55,024 nucleotides of DNA from Blastocatellia bacterium (GCA_003488005.1 DNND01000080.1:1280-56303); one strand, 5' to 3'; shown: positions 23,952-33,165, numbered from the stretch's first letter. Notes: generated by a model from the sequence alone, not told the origin. Numbers and translations are program-made.

Positions 23952-26318
23952 ATGTTCGAACGCTATACCGAAAAAGCGCGCCGCGTTATCTTCTTCGCTC
24001 GCTACGAAGCGTCGCAGTTTGGCGCGCCGGCAATTGAGCCCGAACATCTTCTGCTCGGCCTCATGCGCGAAGACAAAACGCTCACCGGCAGATTCTTTCC
24101 ACGCGCCCAGGTTTCAATCGAATCAATTCGCAAAGAAATCGAAGGTCGCACTCTTCTAAGAGAAAAAATCTCAACTTCGGTCGAGCTGCCATTGGCTCCT
24201 GAAACAAAACGAGTGCTGGCCTACGCGCATGAGGAAAGCGATCGCCTGCAACACCGTCACATCGGCACTGAGCATCTGCTGCTTGGCCTGCTGCGTGAAG
24301 ATCGCTCGATGGCTGCCGAGATTCTTTACGAGCGCGGCCTGCGACTGAACGCGGTGCGCGACGAGATTGCGCGGCAGTCGGGCGCCGATGCGCGTGGCTC
24401 GCAGAAAAAAGACACACCGCATCTGGTCGAATTCTCGCGCGACCTTACTGAAGACGCCTCAAACGATAAGCTTGATCCGCTAATCGGACGCGAGGCCGAA
24501 ATCGAACGCGTGGTGCAGATACTTTGCCGCCGCACTAAAAACAATCCGGTGCTGATCGGCGAGCCGGGCGTTGGCAAAACCGCAATCGTCGAAGGCCTGG
24601 CACAACGAATTGTGCGCGGCGAAGTGCCATCGTTCCTCGAGAACAAACGAATACTCTCGCTGGATCTTTCGTTGATAGTCGCCGGCACTAAATACCGCGG
24701 CCAGTTTGAAGAGCGCTTGAAACAAATCATGCGCGAGTTGGTTGAGAATCCACAGTACATAGTTTTCATAGACGAGTTGCACACGTTAGTCGGCGCTGGT
24801 TCCGCGGAAGGCTCGCTCGATGCCGCAAATATTCTGAAGCCGGCGCTGTCGCGGGGCGAACTGCAATGCATCGGCGCGACCACGCCGGGCGAGTTCCGCA
24901 AATCCATTGAAAAGGATCGCTCGCTCGAACGTCGCTTCCAGGCTGTAAAAGTTCCGCCGCCATCGGAAGCAGAAGCAGTCGAAATTCTGGAAGGCGTGCG
25001 CGAGCGTTACGAAAGTTTTCACCAGGTCCATTACACCGACGACGCACTCGAAGCCGCCGTTTATCAGTCGCATCGTTACATTCCCGATCGCTTCCTGCCC
25101 GACAAAGCCATCGACGTAATTGACGAAGCTGGTTCTCGCGTCAAGTTGCGCGTGCGGCGCGAACAGGGAAATTTGGCCGACTGGAATGAGATCAGCGAGT
25201 GGTCGGGCGAGCCTGGTGACGCGGTAAACCTCCAGAACGATCGAAACGAAGACGAACTGGTGTCGGCCCAGGTGACGCGTGATGACGTCGAGGAAGTGAT
25301 TGCCCGCTGGACCGGAATACCGGTCACCTCGCTAAAAGAAGCAGAGACGCACAAGCTTTTGCGCATTGAAGCCGAACTTCATCTGCGTGTGGTTTCGCAG
25401 CGGCCGGCTATCTCGGCGCTGGCCCGCGCAATTCGACGTTCGCGCGCCGGCTTGAAAAACCCTTTGCGGCCGGTTGGCTCATTTCTTTTCCTGGGCCCGA
25501 CCGGTGTCGGCAAAACGGAAGTAGCGCGCTCGCTGGCCCACGTGTTGTTTGGCAGTGAGCGTTCGATGATTCGCTTTGACATGTCGGAATTCATGGAGAA
25601 GCATTCAGTCTCTAAACTGATCGGCTCGCCGCCGGGTTATGTCGGGCATGAAGAAGGCGGTCAATTAACCGAACGCATCAAGCGCGCGCCTTACTCGGTG
25701 TTGTTGTTTGATGAAATAGAAAAAGCGCATCCCGACATTTTCAATGTGCTGCTCCAGGTTTTCGAAGATGGCCTGTTGACCGATGCCTTGGGCAACGCGG
25801 TGGATTTCAAAAATGCCATCATCATCATGACTTCAAACATCGGCGCGCGCTTCATTCAAAAGAAGGCCACCATGGGCTTCCAGGGGACTGGCGACGCCTC
25901 GCGCGATAAGATGGAAGAAATGGTGATGTCTCAAGTGCGACAAACGTTCAACCCCGAGTTTATCAATCGCCTCGACGAGATAATCATCTTTGACGAGTTG
26001 TTCAATCACGAGTTGCTGGATGTGATCCAATTGCAGTTGGATCAGATCAACACGACTATGTTGCGGCACGGTTTCGAAGTCAGGCTAACGGATGAAGCGA
26101 AGCGCTGGATTGTCGATCGCACTTGCGCCGATCGCTCTTACGGAGCGCGGCCGCTGAGGCGCGCGTTGCAAAAATATGTCGAGGATCCGCTTTCCGAAGC
26201 GCTGATTCAGGGCCATCTGCGTGAAACGTCACTGATCGAGGTCTTTTTGGATGGCGACGACCTGAATTACCGGCCGGTCGGAGTAGAGACCGCCGATGAC
26301 GCTCTACTTATTCATTGA
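23952..26318 (+). CDS. clpC: ClpC-like Hsp100 ATPase with shortened middle domain
   Basis: The 788-residue protein has an N-terminal double Clp repeat (1-145: FTEKARRVIFFARYEA-like, then IEPEHLLLGLMRED and IGTEHLLLGLLRED). The first AAA domain has Walker A GEPGVGKT near 202-209. The second has GPTGVGKT near 515-522, LLFDEIEKAHPD near 583 and GSPPGYVGHEEGG. MGF in ATMGFQGTG sits where ClpP-binding loops (IGF/VGF) occur, so it should unfold substrates for ClpP. The region between DEAGSRVKLR and VTRDDVEEVIARWTG is only about 40 residues and lacks the UVR-like coiled coil of typical ClpC, so adaptor control of the MecA/McsB kind is unlikely. It has its own promoter and terminator. Confidence 0.9.
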   Translation: MFERYTEKARRVIFFARYEASQFGAPAIEPEHLLLGLMREDKTLTGRFFPRAQVSIESIRKEIEGRTLLREKISTSVELPLAPETKRVLAYAHEESDRLQHRHIGTEHLLLGLLREDRSMAAEILYERGLRLNAVRDEIARQSGADARGSQKKDTPHLVEFSRDLTEDASNDKLDPLIGREAEIERVVQILCRRTKNNPVLIGEPGVGKTAIVEGLAQRIVRGEVPSFLENKRILSLDLSLIVAGTKYRGQFEERLKQIMRELVENPQYIVFIDELHTLVGAGSAEGSLDAANILKPALSRGELQCIGATTPGEFRKSIEKDRSLERRFQAVKVPPPSEAEAVEILEGVRERYESFHQVHYTDDALEAAVYQSHRYIPDRFLPDKAIDVIDEAGSRVKLRVRREQGNLADWNEISEWSGEPGDAVNLQNDRNEDELVSAQVTRDDVEEVIARWTGIPVTSLKEAETHKLLRIEAELHLRVVSQRPAISALARAIRRSRAGLKNPLRPVGSFLFLGPTGVGKTEVARSLAHVLFGSERSMIRFDMSEFMEKHSVSKLIGSPPGYVGHEEGGQLTERIKRAPYSVLLFDEIEKAHPDIFNVLLQVFEDGLLTDALGNAVDFKNAIIIMTSNIGARFIQKKATMGFQGTGDASRDKMEEMVMSQVRQTFNPEFINRLDEIIIFDELFNHELLDVIQLQLDQINTTMLRHGFEVRLTDEAKRWIVDRTCADRSYGARPLRRALQKYVEDPLSEALIQGHLRETSLIEVFLDGDDLNYRPVGVETADDALLIH

Positions 26319-26357
26319 GTACCCGGTCTGAGCGACCGCGCCTGTAAAACTACCAGG

Positions 26358-26413
26358 GCAAAGGCGAGAACTGGCTATCCAGGGCCTTTAGTTGTTCTCC
26401 CCTTTGCCTTTTT
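26358..26413 (+). terminator. Intrinsic terminator of clpC
   Basis: GCAAAGGCGAGAAC (26358-26371) pairs with GTTCTCCCCTTTGC (26394-26407) with one mismatch, and CTTTTTAC follows. Confidence 0.75.
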
Positions 26414-26440
26414 ACTTTTGCAGCGCCGGTTCGGTATAAT
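26411..26440 (+). promoter_or_regulatory. Candidate promoter of the bamA operon
   Basis: A perfect TATAAT lies at 26435-26440, with a weak -35-like TTTACT at 26411-26416 and 18 bp between them. It overlaps the end of the clpC terminator. Confidence 0.45.
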
Positions 26441-26637
26441 GCGCGACTTTGCTGGACAAGGTTGGCAACGAGAGCGTTGTGCTTCTGAATCAAAGGGTGC
26501 CAAAGCCCCTTGAGTTAGTTGGGATCGAGACCAATACCATTGGTTTGCCTTTATTTTCGCAAAGATAATTTAGTTACCCATACGCTCCCCGAAAGTATCC
26601 GAGATCCGGTAAGAACCTTCTGAGGGAAAAGGCTCAT

Positions 26638-29600
26638 ATGCATTCATATCGCGGGTTTTTGCTCATGCTTGTGAGCGGAATTGTCCTGCTGACCTCCATT
26701 GTTTCGGCCCCGCGATCCACTTTTGCTCAGCAAAATCAACGGCTCGTCGAATCAGTCGACATCACCGGCAATCGCCGGTTGAGAAAAGACGACATCCTTT
26801 ACTACGTGCAAACCCGTCCCGGTGACCCTTACAACGAACAGCAGGTGCAACGAGACCTTCAGGCGATTCTGGCGCTGGGATTTTTTGATAAGACGAAAAC
26901 CCGAGTCTCAATATCTGACGGCGCGCGCGGCGGCATTGACGTCTTATTCGAAGTTACAGAGCTTCCGATCATTCGCGACCTCCAGTTTGAAGGTCTGAAA
27001 AGCGTGCCCGAATCGGACGTGCTGAAGGCTTTCCGCGAAAGACGCGTGGGCGTCTCAAAGGAAAGCATTTACGATCCAGTCAAAGCTCGGAATGCGATAC
27101 GCGTGTTGAAGGAATTGCTCGCTGCGCACGGCCATCCTAATGCGACCATCGAACAAAGGCGCGAAGAAGTTTCCAACACCTCGACCGCGTTGACTTTCGT
27201 GATTAACGAAGGCGATCGCGTGCGCGTCGTTGAGGTCCAATTCGAAGGCAATACGACTTTCAGTGATAACAAACTGCGCGGCGCGATGAAGTACGTCAAA
27301 GAAGCGGGACTGATATCGCGGCTGAAGGGCCTGGACATACTTGACCGTGAAAAACTCGAGTATGACCTGCGCCAGGTCGACAACTACATGCGCTCGAAAG
27401 GGTATCTTCAGGCGCGTCACGGCGAGCCGCGTGTGGAATCGGTGGGACCGAGACGGACCGGCTTTCCCATTCTGCCGCTGCCGTTTCTTTCTTCAACCGA
27501 CGAAGGCTTACGTGTGACGGTGCCTATTATCGAAGGCAAGCTCTACCGTTTGGGCGACATGAAGATTGAAGGAAATTCAATCTTCTCGGAAGAGGCAATC
27601 CGCAGCTACATTGGGCTGCAAAAAAATGATGTGGCCAATGGCGAGAAAATCGGTAAGGCGCTGTACGAGAACCTAAAGAAGATTTATGGCTCGCAAGGAT
27701 TCATCGAATACACGGCTGAACCAACCCCCACCTTCAAAGACAATCCCGCGAAACCGGACGAAGGCATTGTCGATTTTGTGATCACGATCGAGGAAGGCAA
27801 GCAGTTTTCCCTGCGCCGGCTGGAATTCGTCGGTAACACATTCACCCGGGACAACGTCCTGCGCCGCGAAGTATTAATAAACGAAGGCGACATCTACAAT
27901 CAAAACGCCTGGGAATACTCAGTCGTAAAACTCAATCAGCTCGGCTACTTTGATCCTATCGATAAAGATAAGGACGCTGACTTTAAGACAAACGAGGAAG
28001 AGGCGACGGTCGATATCAACCTCAAGGTGACTGAGCGCGGCCGGCAACAGATTTCATTCAACGGCGGCTTGTCGGGCATCGGCGGATCGTTTTTCGGACT
28101 TGAGTATTCGACCAATAACCTGCTCGGTCGTGGCGAGATTCTTTCGCTTAACTTATCGGCGGGCAACCGGCAAAAATATTTGCAGTTCTCGTTTACCGAG
28201 CCATATATCAAGAACCGGCCAATAACAGCAGGCTTTTCGCTGTTTGCAACCACCCAGAAGTTTTTCGGGGAAGGAACTTTTCTTTCGCAGAATCTGAACG
28301 CGCAGCAGGGCGCCTCGGGATCGACTCTGGATTTCTTCAACACCAGCGAAGAGAACCTTTTCACGCGCACCTCGTACGGTGGTTCGCTTTTTTTGAGCGC
28401 TCCTTTGTCCGAGTTTTATCGCAAGCGCCGCTTCACCCAGTTTTCACGCGTCGGCGCGTCCTATCAATTCTCGACGTCAAGCGTGACAGACCCGAAAGTA
28501 AATTCCGATCCGGCCAATCCGACGCAGTTTATTCCGGTTGTTTATACTCAGCCGAGCATCATTACCAGCCGCGGCACACTTAGTTTTGTCTATGACACGC
28601 GTAATGGCAGCGTCGACCCGACACAGGGCCGAGAGTTTTCGCTGTCGGCCGCCGTGGCGGGCCTGGGCGGCGACGTTCGTACTTATCAACCGACCCTCTC
28701 GTACACGCAGTACATCCCAATACATAACAAGCGTTCGGAAAACCCGCACGTGTTCGGTTTTCGTCTCATCGCTTCCACGGTCGGCAGTTTTGCAACCAGT
28801 GCGAAAGTGAGAGGCTCTAACTCGCTGGCGTTTGTTGATGGCATCCCGATTTTTGAACGTTTCTTCCTCGGCGATGAGTTTAGTATCCGCGGTTACAACG
28901 TTCGCTCGATCACGCCGCTGGCTCCGTTGGATACCTACGTTACTTCGCGCAACGTTGTGGTGGCTTCCAACGCGTCAGGCGCACCGATCGCAATTCCGGG
29001 TTTGCCAGCGTCATTGGCGAACGTCGGCACCTTTACCGGACCGACTGGCAATAATGTCGTTCAGTTGCCGCGCTCGTTCACGCCAGTAGGAGCTGACACT
29101 CAACTGCTGGGAAACTTTGAATACCGCATTCCGATTATCGGTCGCACCGTTGGTTTGGCGGCATTTGCCGATATCGGCTCCGCCTTCAATCTGCGCTCAA
29201 AAAAGGATCAGCTCTTTTCCAGCAATTTCCTGGACGACCAGCCTTTCCTGACTTCGGTTGGCGCGATTCGCTGTGACCGACCCGGCTCACTCTCAGGCAT
29301 TGCCTTCGCCAGCCTGTCAGCGCTTGCGGCTTGCAACGCAGACACCAGGCTGGCCCTGCTTCAGGGGTCCGCTCTGGTGATGCGTGACAGTCGTCTGGTG
29401 ACGACTGATGAGCTGACTCAATATCGCAGTCTCGGACCGTTTGATCCTACTACCGGCCTGCCCTTTGGCTTTCTGCCAGTCTTTCTTCGCGGTCAGGCAC
29501 AAACCAACACAGCGGTGCGGCTGTCGCAAAGCTTGTTCGCGAAAGTCAGCGATTTTCGCTCCAGCCTGGGCATGGAGGTTCGTGTGCAGGTGCCCGTGAT

Positions 29601-29730
29601 CAACGTGCCTTTTCGTCTGATCTTTGCGTATAATCCAAATGCACGGCAAGATCAGATTATCGATGGATTTCCGTTCACCTTTAATGAGAAAAAGAAAGTT
29701 ATCCGTTTCAGCGTTGGGCGAACCTTTTGA
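26638..29730 (+). CDS. bamA: Outer-membrane assembly protein BamA
   Basis: The 1030-residue Omp85 protein has a signal peptide ending near TFAQQ. Several POTRA domains follow between about 35 and 450 (recognisable starts: VESVDITGNRRL, RDLQFEGLKSV, VVEVQFEGNTTF, LGDMKIEGNSIF and LRRLEFVGNTFT). The C-terminal barrel contains the conserved SIRGYN (near 747) that matches the VRGF-type lid-loop motif, and it ends in Phe. It inserts beta-barrel proteins into the outer membrane. It is longer than E. coli BamA (about 800 residues). Extra loops in the last third, including one with two cysteines (AIRCDRPG and LAACNAD), account for much of this. It heads the operon with skp, fabZ, lpxA and lpxI. Confidence 0.95.
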   Translation: MHSYRGFLLMLVSGIVLLTSIVSAPRSTFAQQNQRLVESVDITGNRRLRKDDILYYVQTRPGDPYNEQQVQRDLQAILALGFFDKTKTRVSISDGARGGIDVLFEVTELPIIRDLQFEGLKSVPESDVLKAFRERRVGVSKESIYDPVKARNAIRVLKELLAAHGHPNATIEQRREEVSNTSTALTFVINEGDRVRVVEVQFEGNTTFSDNKLRGAMKYVKEAGLISRLKGLDILDREKLEYDLRQVDNYMRSKGYLQARHGEPRVESVGPRRTGFPILPLPFLSSTDEGLRVTVPIIEGKLYRLGDMKIEGNSIFSEEAIRSYIGLQKNDVANGEKIGKALYENLKKIYGSQGFIEYTAEPTPTFKDNPAKPDEGIVDFVITIEEGKQFSLRRLEFVGNTFTRDNVLRREVLINEGDIYNQNAWEYSVVKLNQLGYFDPIDKDKDADFKTNEEEATVDINLKVTERGRQQISFNGGLSGIGGSFFGLEYSTNNLLGRGEILSLNLSAGNRQKYLQFSFTEPYIKNRPITAGFSLFATTQKFFGEGTFLSQNLNAQQGASGSTLDFFNTSEENLFTRTSYGGSLFLSAPLSEFYRKRRFTQFSRVGASYQFSTSSVTDPKVNSDPANPTQFIPVVYTQPSIITSRGTLSFVYDTRNGSVDPTQGREFSLSAAVAGLGGDVRTYQPTLSYTQYIPIHNKRSENPHVFGFRLIASTVGSFATSAKVRGSNSLAFVDGIPIFERFFLGDEFSIRGYNVRSITPLAPLDTYVTSRNVVVASNASGAPIAIPGLPASLANVGTFTGPTGNNVVQLPRSFTPVGADTQLLGNFEYRIPIIGRTVGLAAFADIGSAFNLRSKKDQLFSSNFLDDQPFLTSVGAIRCDRPGSLSGIAFASLSALAACNADTRLALLQGSALVMRDSRLVTTDELTQYRSLGPFDPTTGLPFGFLPVFLRGQAQTNTAVRLSQSLFAKVSDFRSSLGMEVRVQVPVINVPFRLIFAYNPNARQDQIIDGFPFTFNEKKKVIRFSVGRTF

Positions 29731-29814
29731 TCATTTAAAGCCAACCTGCGCGGTAGTCTGAACAACTAAGTCAGTCGACTCACCGCTTTGATTTAAGGAG
29801 CATTACAAAAAGTT

Positions 29815-30435
29815 ATGAAGATTGATCGTTTAATAGCCGCTTTCGCATTTCTGCTGGCGCTTAGTTTTTCCGCCGTATTCGCGCAACCAAAACCTGCTGC
29901 TCCGGCTCAGGCGCCCGCGCAATCTGCCGCCACCGTCCCCGAAAGCAAAATAGCGTTGATTTACTCGGACGCTTTTTTGGACGCGAAAACCGGGATCGCT
30001 CGCTTTAATACGCTGGTTACTACCCTGAATCGCGAGTTCCAGCCGCGCCAGACTGAACTGCAAACAATGCAACAGCGCATCACAACGCTGACCAATGAAG
30101 TGAACCAGGCCCAGGCCGCCAGCTCGGTGGTCGATCCGAAATCAATTCAGGTCAAGATTGATACGCTTGAACAATTGAAAAAAGATTATCAGCGGAAGGG
30201 CGAAGATGCTCAGGCGGCTTACAATAAGCGCAAGACGGACATCTTCCAACCGCTTCAGGACGATATCGGCAAGGCGCTCGAGGCTTATGCGAAGCAACGC
30301 AATATCAACGTGATAATCGATGGCAGCGCAGTGCCGCTCGTTTATGCCGCTGACGCACTGGACATTACCCGGGCTTTCATTAACGAATTTAATAGCAAGA
30401 ATCCGGCAACCGCATCGGTCACCCCGCAGCCCTAG
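29815..30435 (+). CDS. skp: Skp/OmpH-family periplasmic chaperone
   Basis: The 206-residue protein has a signal peptide (ALSFSAVFAQ), a Pro/Ala-rich linker, then IALIYSDAFLDAKTGIARFN, resembling the start of mature Skp/OmpH. A long coiled-coil tentacle region runs from about 65 to 145, with a closing beta segment NINVIIDGSAVPLVYA. It would hold unfolded outer-membrane proteins in the periplasm for BamA. AAGGAG (29795-29800) lies rather far from the ATG. The position directly after bamA is standard. Confidence 0.9.
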   Translation: MKIDRLIAAFAFLLALSFSAVFAQPKPAAPAQAPAQSAATVPESKIALIYSDAFLDAKTGIARFNTLVTTLNREFQPRQTELQTMQQRITTLTNEVNQAQAASSVVDPKSIQVKIDTLEQLKKDYQRKGEDAQAAYNKRKTDIFQPLQDDIGKALEAYAKQRNINVIIDGSAVPLVYAADALDITRAFINEFNSKNPATASVTPQP

Positions 30436-30462
30436 TTCTTTGGTGGAGACCAGGTGAGTTAA

Positions 30463-30500
30463 GACGCGGTGATGCGGCATTAGGTCCCGCGTCCCGCGTC
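30463..30500. repeat. GACGCGG / CCGCGTC inverted repeat between skp and fabZ
   Basis: GACGCGG (30463-30469) can pair with either of two tandem CCGCGTC copies (30487-30493 and 30494-30500). It sits 10 bp before the fabZ ATG, where no Shine-Dalgarno is visible, so it may limit or alter fabZ translation. Confidence 0.5.
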
Positions 30501-30510
30501 TCTTTACATC

Positions 30511-30963
30511 ATGGCAACCATTCTCGATTCCCAGGCCATACAAGAATTACTGCCGCATCGTTATCCGTTCCTGTTGGTCGATCGGATAATCGAACTAGTG
30601 CCGCGCGAACGCATCGTCGGCATAAAACAAGTCAGCATTAATGAGCCGTTTTTTCAGGGACACTTTCCCGGCGCCCCGGTAATGCCGGGCGTGCTGGTGG
30701 TTGAGGCGCTGGCGCAGGTTGGGGCAGTGTTGGCGCTGCGCGAAATCGAAGATCGCGATTCCAAGCTGGTATTGTTTACCGGAATTCGTCAGGCGCGCTT
30801 CCGCAAGCCCGTCGTCCCCGGTGACACTTTGACGCTTGAAGTTACCGCCCTGCGCATCGGCTCGCGCATACAGCGCATGCGTGGCGAAGCGAAAGTAGAC
30901 GGCCAGTTGGTGGCCGACGCAGACATCATGAGCGTGATTGCCGATCGCGCTTCCGCAGTTTGA
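30511..30963 (+). CDS. fabZ: 3-hydroxyacyl-ACP dehydratase
   Basis: The 150-residue hot-dog-fold enzyme shows LLPHRYPFLLVDRI and the active-site segment GHFPGAPVMPGVLVVEALAQ, with His51 and Glu65. It dehydrates 3-hydroxyacyl-ACP in fatty-acid synthesis and competes with LpxA for hydroxyacyl-ACP. This explains its place in lipid A operons. Length is typical. Confidence 0.96.
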   Translation: MATILDSQAIQELLPHRYPFLLVDRIIELVPRERIVGIKQVSINEPFFQGHFPGAPVMPGVLVVEALAQVGAVLALREIEDRDSKLVLFTGIRQARFRKPVVPGDTLTLEVTALRIGSRIQRMRGEAKVDGQLVADADIMSVIADRASAV

Positions 30964-31008
30964 ACCCGGCACGGAAGTTTAATTCCTCTTTCCACTATCC
31001 AAGCAACT

Positions 31009-31803
31009 ATGGCGGTTGCCACCAAATCCAGTAACGTCCACCCCAGCGCTGTTGTCAGCCCGCGCGCGCGCATCGGCGACGGCTGCTACATCGGTCCGTA
31101 TTCAATCGTCGGCGACGAAGTCGAGTTGGAAGGCGACGTCAGGTTAGAGTCGCATTGCGTTGTTGAAGGCCACACCTTTATCGGCGCCGGCACGCGCGTC
31201 TTTCCGTTTGTTTCCATCGGCATGGCGCCGCAGGATTTGAAGTACAAGGGCGAGCCGTCAGAAACTCGAGTTGGCCGCCGCAATCACATTCGAGAATTCG
31301 TAACCATTCACCGTGGCACCACCGGCGGCGGCATGCTGACGCAAATCGGGGACGATTGTTTGCTGATGGCCCAGGCGCACGTCGCCCACGACTGCATCAT
31401 TGGCGACGGGGTGATCATGGCAAATGCGGCAACGCTGGCAGGCCACGTGATAATTGAAAATAATGCGAACGTTGGCGCGTATTCCGGCGTGCATCAATTT
31501 TGCCGCGTAGGCCGCGAGGCATATGTTGGCGGCTATTCGGTGGTGGTTAAAGACGCTCTGCCTTTTGCGCTGACGGTCGGAAATCATGCGCGTTGTTATG
31601 GCCTGAACACCACCGGAATCAAACGTCGAGGCTATTCGCCTGAAGCAATCGAAGCGATGCGCCACGCCTTCCACCTGCTGCTTGCCGCAAAACTAAACAC
31701 CTCGCAGGCGCTCGAAAGAATTCAGCAAGAGCTTTTGCATTCTGAAGAAGTGCAATACCTGATTCAATTCATCGAGACTTCTAAACGCGGAGTGATTAAG
31801 TAA
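31009..31803 (+). CDS. lpxA: UDP-GlcNAc acyltransferase LpxA
   Basis: The 264-residue left-handed beta-helix protein contains hexapeptide repeats from residue 9 on and the conserved FVTIHRGTTGGG. The catalytic His127 is in AQAHVAHDCIIG, and the helical C-terminal domain begins around GIKRRGYSPEAIEAM. It performs the first step of lipid A synthesis, O-acylation of UDP-GlcNAc. It stands between fabZ and lpxI; the TAA is followed directly by a heptamer repeat. Confidence 0.96.
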   Translation: MAVATKSSNVHPSAVVSPRARIGDGCYIGPYSIVGDEVELEGDVRLESHCVVEGHTFIGAGTRVFPFVSIGMAPQDLKYKGEPSETRVGRRNHIREFVTIHRGTTGGGMLTQIGDDCLLMAQAHVAHDCIIGDGVIMANAATLAGHVIIENNANVGAYSGVHQFCRVGREAYVGGYSVVVKDALPFALTVGNHARCYGLNTTGIKRRGYSPEAIEAMRHAFHLLLAAKLNTSQALERIQQELLHSEEVQYLIQFIETSKRGVIK

Positions 31804-31997
31804 GGATGAAGGATGAGGGATGAAGGATGAAGGATGAAGGATGAAGGATGAAGGATGAAGGATGAAGAAAGAAAAGCGCGGGACTATTAGAACTCTTTCG
31901 CAGCCTCTTCCAAGAACCACCCATTCCTCGTTTCGTTCCTTTTCAGTCTTCATCCTTCATCATTCATCCTTCATCCTTTCGCCATCCTTCATCCTTT
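31804..31997. repeat. Tandem GGATGAA heptamers with inverted TTCATCC counterpart
   Basis: Nine heptamers (one reads GGATGAG) run from 31804 to 31866. After about 80 bp, TTCATCC units and variants occupy 31949-31997 in inverted orientation. The transcript between lpxA and lpxI could form a long stem. The right part ends four bases before the lpxI ATG and leaves no Shine-Dalgarno. Confidence 0.9.
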
Positions 31998-32001
31998 CAA
32001 G

Positions 32002-32838
32002 ATGCATTACGGACTAATTGCCGGTAACGGCCGGTTTCCTTTTATGGTCGTCGCTGGCGCGCGGCGTGCCGGCGTGTCTCTTTCAGTAGCAGCAATTCGG
32101 GAAGAGACTGATCCGAAAATTGAGCAGGAAGTAGACCGGCTGGTTTGGGTCGGCATTGGCCAGCTCGGGAAAATGATTCGCTTCTTCAAAAGCGAAGGCG
32201 TGGAAAAAGCGATCATGGCCGGCCAGGTCAAGCATGTGCAGATATTCAGTCGTGCAGTACCTGACGCGCGGATGTTGAAAATGCTTTTGAAACTGCCGCG
32301 ACGAAACACAACTTCGCTTATCGGGGGCATTGCCGCCGAGCTGGCCAGCGAAGGCATCGACCTAATCGACTCAACCTATTTTCTTCAGGATTCTTTACCG
32401 GCACTGGGCACGCTAACTCGTCGCAAACCCAGCTCGGCAGAGCGCGCGGATATCGATTATGGTGTGGAAGTCGCCGGGCAAATTGCCCAACTCGATCTCG
32501 GCCAGACAATTGTGGTGCGCGGCAAGGCCTGCGTCGCAATCGAAGCCATGGAAGGCACGGACGCCACAATCTTGCGGGCCGGTGAGTTAACGAGCGGGCA
32601 TCGCGGCTCGCGTGGCCGAACGAATCTTAGCAGCGGCCCGCTGACGGTTTTGAAACTTGCGAAGCCGGATCAGGACATGAGGTTCGACGTGCCGGTGGTG
32701 GGTATTCCAACAATCCAGGCGATGGTCCAGGCCGCCGCCACCTGTCTTTGTCTAAAGGCGGGCAAGACTCTTATGTTTGATCGAGAGGAAATGCTGGCGC
32801 TGGCGGATAAGAATAAGATTTCAATCGTTGCCGTTTGA
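32002..32838 (+). CDS. lpxI: UDP-2,3-diacylglucosamine hydrolase LpxI
   Basis: The 278-residue DUF1009 protein begins GLIAGNGRFPFMVVAGARRAG and shows MAGQVKHVQIF. The C-terminal domain has AIEAMEGTDATILRAGEL and PVVGIPTIQAMVQAAATCLCL. LpxI makes lipid X from UDP-2,3-diacylglucosamine and replaces LpxH in many phyla. It is the last gene of the bamA operon visible here; lpxD, lpxB and lpxC are elsewhere. Translation starts in sequence made by the heptamer repeat. Confidence 0.94.
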   Translation: MHYGLIAGNGRFPFMVVAGARRAGVSLSVAAIREETDPKIEQEVDRLVWVGIGQLGKMIRFFKSEGVEKAIMAGQVKHVQIFSRAVPDARMLKMLLKLPRRNTTSLIGGIAAELASEGIDLIDSTYFLQDSLPALGTLTRRKPSSAERADIDYGVEVAGQIAQLDLGQTIVVRGKACVAIEAMEGTDATILRAGELTSGHRGSRGRTNLSSGPLTVLKLAKPDQDMRFDVPVVGIPTIQAMVQAAATCLCLKAGKTLMFDREEMLALADKNKISIVAV

Positions 32839-32927
32839 TTTTCCGTTCTGCATTCAAAAAATTAAGAGTTCAACCTTCAGCTTGCTCTTGCGCGCACAAA
32901 GCGCAAGCTAAAAGCTTGGACTCTGAA

Positions 32928-33119
32928 CTATTTGCTTTTTGGCCCGGGCTGATCTTCATCATCATCGTCGACCGGTTCAGAAATGACAGCCTTACCAGGC
33001 ACGCGATACTCTTCGTCTACCCAGCGCCCCAAATCAATAAGCTTACAACGCTCCGAACAGAACGGACGAAAAGGATTGTCATCCCATTCGACACGCTTAT
33101 TGCACGTAGGGCATTTCAT
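32928..33119 (-). CDS. yacG: YacG-family zinc protein (DNA gyrase inhibitor-like)
   Basis: The 63-residue protein has the YacG zinc finger CPTC, FCSERC, then LIDLGRWVDEEYRVPG, the family signature. The C-terminal tail is strongly acidic (DDDDEDQ). In E. coli, YacG binds GyrB and blocks DNA binding by gyrase. I start at the ATG at 33117-33119; a TTG one codon upstream is possible. It converges on lpxI. Confidence 0.85.
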   Translation of the reverse strand: MKCPTCNKRVEWDDNPFRPFCSERCKLIDLGRWVDEEYRVPGKAVISEPVDDDDEDQPGPKSK

Positions 33120-33165
33120 CAATCGACACGCAGCTAAATTTGGTTTGCTCTAAAAATGGAGTGTT

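Larger units (their letters stand above)
26319..26637. other. Intergenic region: clpC terminator and bamA promoter and leader
   Basis: The first 100 bp hold the clpC terminator. A TATAAT box follows at 26435. The remaining roughly 200 bp is an untranslated leader before bamA, ending in GAGGGAAAAGG upstream of the ATG at 26638. The length of the leader leaves room for regulation, but I recognise no riboswitch. Confidence 0.6.

Noticed and set aside
26441..26637. Riboswitch in the bamA leader
   Set aside because: The leader is long, but no conserved riboswitch core could be recognised by eye.
31804..31997. CRISPR array
   Set aside because: Units are 7 bp direct heptamers without spacers, then inverted units; there are no cas genes.
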